Part shown: piece after piece, positions 1-7,381 of the stretch
Position numbering within the stretch: position 1 is the first letter of the stretch
How the letters are laid out: each line of letters begins with the position of its first letter
Assembly (NCBI GenBank): GCA_040226215.1
Contig: JAVKFF010000250.1
Span: 1 to 42,760, forward strand
Length of the DNA: 42,760 nucleotides
Direction: 5' to 3'
Source of the DNA: JAVKFF01 sp040226215
GTDB taxonomy: Bacteria; Pseudomonadota; Alphaproteobacteria; DSM-16000; Inquilinaceae
The notes under the pieces: generated by a model
What the model saw: the letters and a program-made list of their open reading frames with translations, nothing else
Told to the model about the DNA's origin: nothing
Database searches by the model: none
Position numbers and translations under genes: made by a program

Positions 1-52
1 CACCAACCCGGCCCTGCTCGGCGCCAAGATCCTGGAGGCCGGGCGCGACTGA
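1..52 (+). CDS. 3' end of an unidentified gene
   Basis: An open frame enters from the left edge and ends at TGA 50-52, encoding the C-terminal residues TNPALLGAKILEAGRD. The codons are GC-rich like the rest of the window, so it is probably the tail of a real gene. Sixteen residues are too few to assign a family. It is convergent with the lipid kinase, and a palindromic repeat fills the gap between them. Confidence 0.5.
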   Translation, partial: TNPALLGAKILEAGRD

Positions 53-108
53 CCGGGGTGTCGGGCGCGCCCGTCCGGCCGTCATGGCCCCGCGTCGCCG
101 CTCATGCC

Positions 109-213
109 GGGGAGATCCCGGCTCTCCCTTCGGGCGGCCGGGATGACGGTGTCAATCAGCGGGGGGTTGGCCGTCATCCCGGCTGGAGCGAAGCGGAGAG
201 CCGGGGTCTCCCC
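109..213. repeat. Palindromic repeat pair, inverted + direct copy (locus 1)
   Basis: An inverted copy at about 110-149 (core CGGCCGGGATGACG) is followed by a linker of about 22 bp and a direct copy at about 172-212 (core CGTCATCCCGGC, then GAGCGAAGCGGAGAGC). The two copies can pair as a long imperfect hairpin. The same unit recurs at 32432-32474, 32840-32880 and 32907-32949. The locus sits tail-to-tail between two genes and abuts the stop codon of the lipid kinase. REP-like extragenic palindrome is the best description. Confidence 0.8.
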
Positions 214-217
214 GGAT

Positions 218-1183
218 TCACCCAGGGCCCGCCACCATCACCTCGATGGCGCAGGGCCCCGGCCGGATGCTGACCGGGCAGGTGCCGCCGCGGTCGCCGT
301 CGATCTGGGCCGGGACGGACCCGCCGTCGCAGTCGATCTCCGCCTCGGTGACCGGCAGCATCCGCAGGCCGCCGAGGCGCGGCAGCAGGCCGATCGGCAG
401 GGCGGCCATGGCCTTCAGCGCGTTCCATCGTGTGGCGCGCGGGAACAGGCACAGCGTGAAGCCGGCGGCGCCCGGATCGGCCGAGGGCGCCAGCAGGAAG
501 CGTCCGGCATAGAGCCGGCCCTTGGTGGCGATCACCGTGCCGGCGGTGAAGGTACGACCGTCCGGCAGGCGCACGGTGAAGCGATCCGCGGGAAAGCGCC
601 ACCACAGGCGCAGTGACTGGAAGACGTAGGCGAGCTTGCCCCAGCGGGCTTTGAACGGCGCGGTGACCGCGTCGACCACGCGGGCGTCGAAGCCCACGCC
701 GACCATCTGGATCACGGCGCGCCCGTCCACCAGGCCCGGCCAGACATGGCGTCGCGCGTCGCCGGCCACGACCCGGCCCGCCGCCGCCGGGTCGAGCGGA
801 ATGCCGAGTTCGAGCGCGAACACATTGGCCGTGCCCAGCGGGATGACGCCCAGCGGGATGACGCCCGGCGACGGCACCTCGGCCGCGCGCTGCTGCAGTC
901 CGGTGACCACCTCATTGATGGTGCCGTCGCCGCCGGCCGCGACGACCACGCCGATATCCGCCGCCGCTTCGCGCGCCAGCACGATGGCGTCGCCCGCCCG
1001 TCCCGTCTCCACCACCGTCGTCACCAGGCCCGCCTCGCGCATGGCGGTGACCGCGCGCTGAAAGCGCAGCAGCTTGCGCCGTCCGGCGACGGGATTGCGA
1101 ATCACCAGCGCCGTGCGGGGTCGGGCCAGCGCCGGCACGATGCCGCTTCCGGCGCTCTCATCTGGCGAGTGTGACATTTTCAT
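218..1183 (-). CDS. Diacylglycerol kinase family lipid kinase
   Basis: 321-residue protein of the DAGK catalytic-domain / YegS family, expected to use ATP to phosphorylate a lipid hydroxyl, most simply diacylglycerol to phosphatidate, at the inner membrane face. The nucleotide-binding signature GGDGTINE lies at residues 84-91, NPVAGRR near 30-36, and the conserved LGTAN loop at 116-120. That loop is preceded by an exact duplication of GVIPL (107-116) made by a 15-bp tandem repeat in the DNA. The first ATG is used here; the second ATG, or GTG at residue 16 (position 1138), would also suit the family because the domain begins about residue 24. It is divergent from plcP/agt, which make and use diacylglycerol. 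The lipid substrate is inferred; sphingoid or other lipids are possible. Confidence 0.88.
   Translation of the reverse strand: MKMSHSPDESAGSGIVPALARPRTALVIRNPVAGRRKLLRFQRAVTAMREAGLVTTVVETGRAGDAIVLAREAAADIGVVVAAGGDGTINEVVTGLQQRAAEVPSPGVIPLGVIPLGTANVFALELGIPLDPAAAGRVVAGDARRHVWPGLVDGRAVIQMVGVGFDARVVDAVTAPFKARWGKLAYVFQSLRLWWRFPADRFTVRLPDGRTFTAGTVIATKGRLYAGRFLLAPSADPGAAGFTLCLFPRATRWNALKAMAALPIGLLPRLGGLRMLPVTEAEIDCDGGSVPAQIDGDRGGTCPVSIRPGPCAIEVMVAGPG
833..862. repeat. 15-bp perfect tandem duplication inside the lipid kinase gene
   Basis: The 15-mer GCCCAGCGGGATGAC occurs twice head to tail (833-847 and 848-862), with a partial third copy following. It keeps the frame and doubles GVIPL just before the LGTAN loop of the kinase. 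Confidence 0.9.
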
Positions 1184-1330
1184 GAACTAATCGCTACGGA
1201 ACTCGGACATTACTATTTCGCTTACGCGAATTTTCATGACCCAGATACTTAATGTCTTCCCAAGTGATTGTGAATCAAAACTTTAAGGATTATCCACAGG
1301 GCCATCGCGAGATCTTGGGGGATCACCCGG
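1184..1330. promoter_or_regulatory. AT-rich divergent intergenic region with weak promoter and Pho-box-like elements
   Basis: 147 bp between the divergent lipid kinase and plcP, clearly richer in A+T than the flanking genes, so it probably holds both promoters. A possible sigma-70-like pair for plcP is TTGTGA (1268-1273), a 17-bp spacer and TATCCA (1291-1296), but the -10 match is poor. Two degenerate Pho-box-like direct repeats with 11-bp period are seen: 1231-1248 on the plus strand and 1171-1188 on the minus strand, the latter overlapping the annotated kinase start. None is close enough to consensus to be called firmly. Confidence 0.35.
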
Positions 1331-2191
1331 ATGGACATCAACGCGCTGCAGAGGTTGGCGGAAGGTGCGGAGGAGGCCGACGATGATGCCCCGGTCCACC
1401 GCTTCCGCACCATCTTCATTTCCGACATCCACCTCGGCACCCGCGCCTGCCAGGCCGAACGCCTGCTCGACTTCCTCAAGCAGACCGACTGCGAGACCCT
1501 CTTCCTGGTCGGCGACATCGTCGACGGATGGCGCCTGCGCCGGTCCTGGCACTGGCCGCAAGCCCACAACGACGTCGTGCAGAAACTGCTGCGCAAGGGC
1601 CGCAAGGGTACCAAGATCCACTATATTCCAGGCAATCACGACGAGTTCGCCAGAGCCTTTCTCGGCCACGAGTTCGGCATCGTCTCCGTCGCCGACGACA
1701 TGGTGCATGAGACCGCCGACGGACGCCGCCTGCTGGTCATCCACGGCGACCAGTTCGACATCGTGGTGCGGCGGGCGAAGTGGTTGGCCCATCTCGGGGA
1801 CTGGGCCTATGTCGCGCTGCTCAATCTCAACACCTTCGTCAATGCGCTGCGCCGCCGCCTCGGCCTCGGCTACTGGTCGCTCTCGGCCTATCTGAAGCAC
1901 AAGACCAAGAAGGCGGTCGATTTCATCGGCCGCTTCGAGGCGACGCTGATCGCGGAAGCCAGGCGCCGCGGGCTGGACGGCGTGGTGTGCGGCCATATCC
2001 ACACCGCCGAGACCAGGACCGTGGACGGCCTCGTCTACTGCAATGACGGCGACTGGGTGGAGAGTTGCACCGCGCTGGTCGAACACCACGATGGCCGCCT
2101 GGAGCTGATCCGCTGGGGCGACCGTTCCCGGCAGGCGGAGGAACAGGCCGAGGCCGCGGAGATCGCCGCGGAAAGCCGCGTGGCGGCCTGA
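1331..2191 (+). CDS. PlcP-like metallophosphoesterase (COG2908, UDP-2,3-diacylglucosamine diphosphatase-like)
   Basis: 286 residues with every calcineurin-like phosphoesterase motif in order: SDIH at 31-34, GD at 61-62, GNHD at 101-104, HGD at 138-140 and GHIH at 221-224, which would bind two metal ions. The family includes lipid A enzyme LpxH and the phosphate-starvation phospholipase C PlcP of alphaproteobacteria. I favour PlcP, which removes phosphorylated head groups to leave diacylglycerol, because alphaproteobacteria usually use LpxI for lipid A and because the next gene, 33 bp downstream, is an Agt-like glycosyltransferase, the classic partner. The order plcP-agt implies one transcript. 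LpxH activity cannot be excluded from motifs alone. The family assignment is firm; the substrate is inferred. Confidence 0.85.
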   Translation: MDINALQRLAEGAEEADDDAPVHRFRTIFISDIHLGTRACQAERLLDFLKQTDCETLFLVGDIVDGWRLRRSWHWPQAHNDVVQKLLRKGRKGTKIHYIPGNHDEFARAFLGHEFGIVSVADDMVHETADGRRLLVIHGDQFDIVVRRAKWLAHLGDWAYVALLNLNTFVNALRRRLGLGYWSLSAYLKHKTKKAVDFIGRFEATLIAEARRRGLDGVVCGHIHTAETRTVDGLVYCNDGDWVESCTALVEHHDGRLELIRWGDRSRQAEEQAEAAEIAAESRVAA

Positions 2192-2224
2192 GGCGGCGGC
2201 ACTCGACCGAGGGATCGCCACGCC

Positions 2225-3292
2225 ATGCGCCTGCTTATCGTCTCCGATGCCTGGTTCCCGCAGATCAACGGCGTGGTGCGCACGCTCGACACGACGCGGC
2301 GGCTGCTCGGCGAGGCGGGCCATACGGTCGAGGTGATCGGTCCCGATCATTTCCGCACCGTGCCGACGCCGGGCTACCGGGAAATCCCGCTGGCCCTGCT
2401 GCCCAAACGCAAGCTCAAGCGCCTGTCGGCCGCCTTCCGGCCCGACGCCGTGCACATCGCCACCGAAGGGCCGCTTGGCTGGGCCATGCGGTCGATCTGC
2501 CGCCGGCGCGGCTGGCCCTTCACCACCAGCTTCCACACCCAGTTCCCGGAATATATCTGGCTCAGAACCCGCCTGCCGCTATCCTGGAGCTACGCGCTTA
2601 TGCGCTTCTTCCATGGCCGGGCCGTGCGCACCATGGTGGCGACGCCGACGCTCGAGCGACGCCTGGCCGAGCGCGGCTTCTCGAACCTGGTGCGGTGGGG
2701 ACGCGGCGTCGACATCGCGCAGTTCCGGCCCTATGGCGACCGGCTGATCGACGGGCCGGCGCCGGTCATGGTCTATGTCGGCCGGGTGGCGGTGGAAAAG
2801 AACCTGACCGCCTTCCTCGACCTCGACATCGCCGGCACCAAGGTGGTGATCGGCGGCGGTCCGCAGCTCGACGGCTTCGTGCGCCGCTATCCGCAGGTGC
2901 GCTTTCTCGGGCCCCGGACCGGAGAGGATCTGGGACGCCATCTGGCCAGTGGTGACGTCTTCGTCTTCCCCTCGCGCACCGACACCTTCGGTCTCGTCAT
3001 GCTGGAGGCGATGGCCTGCGGCCTGCCCGTCGCGGCCTATCCCGTCCAGGGACCGGTCGATGTGGTGGAGCCGGGCGTGACCGGCTGTCTCGACGAGGAT
3101 CTCGGCCGCGCCATCGCCGGGGCGCTCGCCACCGGTGGCGGCGCCTGCCGCGACCACGCGGTGACGCGGAGCTGGCCGGCGGCGGTGAACCAGTTCCTCG
3201 GCAATCTGGCACCTTTCGGCCAGGACGACCGGGTGCCCCTGCCTCTGCCGGCGGTCGCCCGCGGCGCACACCAGGCCGCCGCCGGCTCCTGA
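2225..3292 (+). CDS. GT4-family glycosyltransferase (Agt-like diacylglycerol glycosyltransferase)
   Basis: 355-residue GT-B glycosyltransferase. The N-terminal half has the acceptor-domain loop INGV at 14-17; the C-terminal half has the donor-site signature GRVAVEKN at 186-193 and the E-x7-E region SRTDTFGLVMLEA at 250-262. No membrane segment is evident, consistent with a peripheral membrane enzyme. GAGGGA precedes the ATG. Lying directly behind the PlcP-like gene, it probably transfers a sugar (glucose, galactose or glucuronate) from a UDP-sugar to diacylglycerol, making phosphorus-free glycolipids. The residues after about 325 are low-complexity Ala/Gly/Pro and probably disordered. Donor and acceptor are inferred from context only. 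Confidence 0.85.
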   Translation: MRLLIVSDAWFPQINGVVRTLDTTRRLLGEAGHTVEVIGPDHFRTVPTPGYREIPLALLPKRKLKRLSAAFRPDAVHIATEGPLGWAMRSICRRRGWPFTTSFHTQFPEYIWLRTRLPLSWSYALMRFFHGRAVRTMVATPTLERRLAERGFSNLVRWGRGVDIAQFRPYGDRLIDGPAPVMVYVGRVAVEKNLTAFLDLDIAGTKVVIGGGPQLDGFVRRYPQVRFLGPRTGEDLGRHLASGDVFVFPSRTDTFGLVMLEAMACGLPVAAYPVQGPVDVVEPGVTGCLDEDLGRAIAGALATGGGACRDHAVTRSWPAAVNQFLGNLAPFGQDDRVPLPLPAVARGAHQAAAGS

Positions 3293-3369
3293 AGCAGCGG
3301 CGCGTCGTTCCGACCGGGCCTGATGCCGGCCATGGACGGCGCTCCCGGCGGGCGCTAGAAGCAGCGCTC

Positions 3370-4647
3370 ATGATCGCCTGGTTCTACCGGGTCCTGACGG
3401 TTCTCGCCGGACCCCTCGTCCCCCTGTTGCTGAAACGGCGTGCCAGGCGCGGCAAGGAAGTGCCGGAACGGCGCCGTGAGCGCCTGGGCCGCGCTGCCCG
3501 GCCGCGCCCGGCCGGTCGTCTGATCTGGGTGCACGGCGCCAGCGTCGGCGAGACGCTGTCGATGCTGATCCTGATCGAGGCCCTGCTGACGCGCGACCGG
3601 GCGTTGTCGGTCCTGGTGACGACACAGACCGTCACCGCCGCCCGCCTGATGGTCGAACGCCTGCCGGAGGGAGCCTTCCACCAGTTCGTCCCCGTCGACC
3701 GGCCGGCCTATGCGCGCCGCTTTCTCGACCATTGGCGGCCCGACGCGGTCCTGTGGGTCGAATCGGAGCTCTGGCCCAACCTGCTCGACGCGATCGGACG
3801 CCGCGGCATTCCGGCGGCCTTGGTGAACGCACGGATGAGCGCCCGTTCCGCGCGCCGCTGGCGACGCGCCGCCGGATTCTTCCGCCATGTCACGGGCACC
3901 TTCGCCCTGGTCCAGCCGTCCGGCAGGGAGACCGCGGACCGCCTTGCCTCGCTCGGCGTCACGAGGCTGGGTCCGGTGGGGAACCTGAAATTCGCGGCCG
4001 TCCCGCCCGCGGCCGAGCCCGAGGCGCTGGCCGCCTTGCGGGCAGCGCTGGGCGAACGCCCGGTCTGGCTGGCGGCGAGCACCCATCCCGGCGAGGAGGA
4101 AGTCTGCCTCGAGGCGCACCGGCGCCTGCTCGCGGCGCTGCCCGATGCCCTGCTGATCCTGGTTCCCCGTCATCCGGAACGGGGTGCCGCGGTCGCCGCG
4201 CTGTGCGAGGCCCGGGATCTGACCGCGACCCGCCGGCACCTTGGAACCCTGCCCGGCCTGGGCCAGGCCGTCTACATCGCCGACACCCTGGGCGAACTCG
4301 GTCTCTTCTTCCGCGTCGCGCCACTCGCCTTCATCGGCGGGTCGCTGGTGGAGATCGGCGGCCACAACCCGATCGAGCCCGCCCTGCTCGGCTGCGCCAT
4401 CCTGACCGGTCCGCATGTCGCCAATTTCCAGGAGGTGTATGCTGGGCTGATGGAGGAACGCGCCGCCCTGACCGTCGACAGCGCCGAGGCCATGGGCGAA
4501 ACCGTCGCCCGCCTTCTGGCAGCGCCGGACGAGACCGCGGCGATGGCCGGGCGCGCCCGGCAGGCGGCGGAACGCCAGCGCGGCATACTCGACCGCCTGC
4601 TCGCCGCCCTCGCGCCGCTGCTGCCGCGAGGAGGATCCGCAGCGTGA
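3370..4647 (+). CDS. waaA: 3-deoxy-D-manno-octulosonic acid (Kdo) transferase
   Basis: 425 residues, normal for WaaA/KdtA. It transfers Kdo from CMP-Kdo to lipid A precursor on the cytoplasmic face of the inner membrane. An N-terminal hydrophobic anchor covers residues 4-21. The acceptor-site motif WVHGASVGE at 53-61 ends in the conserved Glu expected to be the catalytic base; FVPVDRP and WVESELWPN follow, and the donor-domain motif GGSLVEIGGHNPIEP lies near 322-336. The stop codon overlaps the GTG start of lpxK by four bases, so the two are translationally coupled. waaA-lpxK adjacency is common in alphaproteobacteria. Confidence 0.97.
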   Translation: MIAWFYRVLTVLAGPLVPLLLKRRARRGKEVPERRRERLGRAARPRPAGRLIWVHGASVGETLSMLILIEALLTRDRALSVLVTTQTVTAARLMVERLPEGAFHQFVPVDRPAYARRFLDHWRPDAVLWVESELWPNLLDAIGRRGIPAALVNARMSARSARRWRRAAGFFRHVTGTFALVQPSGRETADRLASLGVTRLGPVGNLKFAAVPPAAEPEALAALRAALGERPVWLAASTHPGEEEVCLEAHRRLLAALPDALLILVPRHPERGAAVAALCEARDLTATRRHLGTLPGLGQAVYIADTLGELGLFFRVAPLAFIGGSLVEIGGHNPIEPALLGCAILTGPHVANFQEVYAGLMEERAALTVDSAEAMGETVARLLAAPDETAAMAGRARQAAERQRGILDRLLAALAPLLPRGGSAA

Positions 4648-5633
4648 AGGCACCGGGCTTCTGGTACCGGCCGCCGGGCCTGCTGGCGGGACTGCTGTCG
4701 CCGCTCGGTGCCGTCTACGGCTTCTTCACCCGCCGGCGACTCAGCAGCGTCCGTCCCTTCGATCCGGGCGTGCCGGTGATCTGTGCCGGCAATCTGGTCG
4801 CCGGCGGACAGGGCAAGACGCCGCTCGCCATCGCGCTCGCCGCCCGGCTCACCGCCCGCGGGCGGCAGATCGGCTTCATCACCCGCGGCTATGGCGGGCA
4901 GATCACCGAGGCGACCCGCGTCGACCCGCTGGTTCACTCGGCCGTCGATGTTGGCGACGAACCCCTGCTGCTGGCCGCCCACGGCCCCGTCTACGTGGGC
5001 CGCCGGCGACCGGCGGCGGCCCGGCTGGCGGTTGCCGACGGCGCCGACGTGCTGATCATGGATGACGGCTTCCAGAACCCGTCGCTGGTCAAGGACCTGT
5101 CGCTGGTGGTGGTCGATGGCGGCAGCGGCTTCGGCAACGGTCGCCTGATACCCGCCGGCCCGCTGCGCGAACGCGTGGCCGACGGCCTGGCCCGCGCCGA
5201 CGCCGTGGTCATCATCGGTCGTGATGCGCTGGGGGTGGCGCGGCAGGTGCGCCAGCATGCGGGCGATCTGCCCATATTGCCCGGCGAACTGGTGCCCGAC
5301 GACGACGCCCGGCGGCTCGCCGGTCAGACCGTCGTTGCCTTTGCCGGCATCGGCCGGCCGCACAAGTTCTTCGCCATGCTCGACACGCTTGGCGCCGATG
5401 TGATCAGCCGCTACAGCTTCGCCGACCACCACACCTACCGCCCGGACGATATGCAGCGCCTGGTCGAGATGGCGGCGGCGGCGGAGGCGATGCTGGTGAC
5501 CACGACCAAGGATTTCGCCCGTCTGCCGCCCGACATCCGCAAGGTGGTGGAGATCGTCGAGGTATCGATCGCCTTCGCGGATGATGCGGCGGTCGATCGC
5601 CTGCTCGACCGGGCGCTCGGGCGCAGGGGCTAG
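4644..5633 (+). CDS. lpxK: Tetraacyldisaccharide 4'-kinase
   Basis: 329 residues starting at GTG 4644, which overlaps the waaA stop as GTGA. LpxK phosphorylates the 4' position of the lipid A disaccharide at the inner membrane. The P-loop VAGGQGKTP is at 52-60; the family's DDGFQNP motif is at 140-146, after GDEPLLLA near 104-111; a short hydrophobic N-terminus (about 11-28) would be the membrane anchor. The frame stays open far upstream inside waaA, but homology to LpxK begins only at this GTG (KAPGFWYRPPG). The stop overlaps the convergent xseA stop: CTAG at 5630-5633 supplies TAG to both genes. Confidence 0.96.
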   Translation: MKAPGFWYRPPGLLAGLLSPLGAVYGFFTRRRLSSVRPFDPGVPVICAGNLVAGGQGKTPLAIALAARLTARGRQIGFITRGYGGQITEATRVDPLVHSAVDVGDEPLLLAAHGPVYVGRRRPAAARLAVADGADVLIMDDGFQNPSLVKDLSLVVVDGGSGFGNGRLIPAGPLRERVADGLARADAVVIIGRDALGVARQVRQHAGDLPILPGELVPDDDARRLAGQTVVAFAGIGRPHKFFAMLDTLGADVISRYSFADHHTYRPDDMQRLVEMAAAAEAMLVTTTKDFARLPPDIRKVVEIVEVSIAFADDAAVDRLLDRALGRRG

Positions 5634-7240
5634 AGCAGCGAGCCCTGCTGGTCGTCGCCGCCGCTCCTGTCCCTGCCGGGCGCGGGGCGGCTGGCGGGCC
5701 TCGGCGCCGGCCCTGGACCCTGCCCCCCCTCGCCGATAACCGCCTGCCGGCTGCCGTCGGCAAGTTCCAGGGTCACCGCCATGCCGTCGGCGAGCGCCGC
5801 CGCGCGACCCACCGGTGCGCCCGAGGCGTCGCGCACCACCGCGAAGCCGCGGTCGAGAACCCGGCGATAGGAGAAGCTCTCAAGCAGCTTGGCGGTTGCC
5901 ACAAGCCGGTCGCGGGCGGACTGGAAGGCGCCGTCGCCGGCCCGGCCGAGGCGCTCCGCCCAGACGGCAAGGTCGCGCCTGCCCTGGCGCGCGCGGCGGC
6001 GGACGGGCTCGGCCGTCAGACGCCCGGCGAGCGGACCGAAGCGGTCCCGTGCCCGGCGCAGCCCGGCCAGCCTGGCACCCGCCAGCCGGTCGCCCCACTG
6101 GGCCAGGAGTTGGGCGCGCTGGGCGAGCTGCTGGCGTGGGTGCACGAGCCGGGCAGAGGCCTGGTCGAGCCGCGCCCGCCGGCGCTCCAGCAGGGCCGCT
6201 GGCGCCCGGTCGAGGCGCTCGATCCACTGGTCGAGACGCTGGGCGCGCGGCTCGAGCAGGCGGCGTGGATCGCCCAGCGCCCGGCCGAGGCTCGCCAGGC
6301 CGGTCTGACGGTGGCCGAGCAGGCGCACCATGGCGCCGATGCGCCGGCGTTCGCGGTCGGCGATGTCGGCCAGCAGTTCGGCCCGCACCGGCACGGCCAT
6401 CTCGGCCGCCGCGCTCGGCGTCGGCGCCCGGCGGTCGGCGGCGAAGTCGATCAGGGTGGTGTCGGTCTCGTGGCCGACGGCGGAAATCAGGGGGATTCCG
6501 CTCGCCGCCGCCGCGCGCACCACGCTCTCCTCGTTGAAAGCCATCAGGTCTTCCAGGCTGCCGCCGCCGCGCGCCACGATCAGCACGTCCGGACGCCGAA
6601 CCGGCCCCTCGATCGGCAGGGCGTTGAAGCCGGCGATCGCGGCGCTGATCTCCGCCGCCGCCCGCTCGCCCTGCACGGCAACCGGCCAGAGCAGCACATG
6701 GCGCGGGAAGCGGTCGGCGAGGCGGTGCAGGATGTCGCGAATCACGGCACCGGACGGCGAGGTGACGACCCCGATCAGCGACGGCAGGAAAGGCAGCCGG
6801 CGCTTGCGCCCCTCGTCGAACAGGCCCTCCGCGGCGAGACGCTTGCGGCGTTCCTCCAGCATCTTCAGCAGCGCGCCCTCGCCGGCCATCTCCAGCTGCT
6901 CGACGACGAGCTGGTATTTCGACTGGCCGGCGAAGGTGGTGACCCGCCCGGTGGCGATGACTTCGAGGCCCTCCTCCGGCGCCAGGGCGAGCCGTCCCGC
7001 CACGCCGCGCCAGATCACCGCGTCGAGCACGGCGTTCTCATCCTTCAGCGAGAGGTACACATGGCCCGAGCGCGGCCGGCTGACCCGGCCGATCTCGCCG
7101 CGCACCCGGACATGCTCGAACCCCCCCTCGATCGTGCGCTTGATGGCGCCGGAGATCTCCGAGACGGAATAGGGCGGCTGGTTGCCGTCGCCACCCGTTG
7201 ACGGTGGCTCGGCTGGCGGTGGCATGAGGTCTTGTGTCAT
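5630..7240 (-). CDS. xseA: Exodeoxyribonuclease VII large subunit
   Basis: With the start at ATG 7240 the protein has 536 residues. ExoVII degrades single-stranded DNA from both ends into short oligonucleotides and needs the small subunit XseB, which is not in this window. An N-terminal OB-fold (YSVSEI, VRVRGEI, SGHVYLSLKD) is followed by the catalytic domain with VVTSPSGAVIRDI, IVARGGGSLEDL and SAVGHETDTTLIDF, then a long Arg/Leu/Ala-rich region typical of the family's coiled coil, and a Pro/Gly/Arg-rich tail. The frame is open up to 7339, but the extra residues do not resemble the family and would push into the short purD promoter gap, so the inner ATG is preferred. Confidence 0.95.
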   Translation of the reverse strand: MTQDLMPPPAEPPSTGGDGNQPPYSVSEISGAIKRTIEGGFEHVRVRGEIGRVSRPRSGHVYLSLKDENAVLDAVIWRGVAGRLALAPEEGLEVIATGRVTTFAGQSKYQLVVEQLEMAGEGALLKMLEERRKRLAAEGLFDEGRKRRLPFLPSLIGVVTSPSGAVIRDILHRLADRFPRHVLLWPVAVQGERAAAEISAAIAGFNALPIEGPVRRPDVLIVARGGGSLEDLMAFNEESVVRAAAASGIPLISAVGHETDTTLIDFAADRRAPTPSAAAEMAVPVRAELLADIADRERRRIGAMVRLLGHRQTGLASLGRALGDPRRLLEPRAQRLDQWIERLDRAPAALLERRRARLDQASARLVHPRQQLAQRAQLLAQWGDRLAGARLAGLRRARDRFGPLAGRLTAEPVRRRARQGRRDLAVWAERLGRAGDGAFQSARDRLVATAKLLESFSYRRVLDRGFAVVRDASGAPVGRAAALADGMAVTLELADGSRQAVIGEGGQGPGPAPRPASRPAPGRDRSGGDDQQGSLL

Positions 7241-7381
7241 GGCCGGTCCGTCATGATACAAGACGCCGGTCTTGGCAATGTTTTGGGCAATCTCCGGGGC
7301 AACGCTAGGCGTCCCCGATTCCGCCGCCGAATTCGCCACCGACTCCGCCGCATTCCGATTTCAGGGACCGATCGATAGACC

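Noticed and set aside
1331..2191. Naming the metallophosphoesterase lpxH
   Set aside because: All phosphoesterase motifs fit LpxH, but the adjacent glycosyltransferase and the general use of LpxI in alphaproteobacteria make PlcP at least as likely, so no symbol is given.
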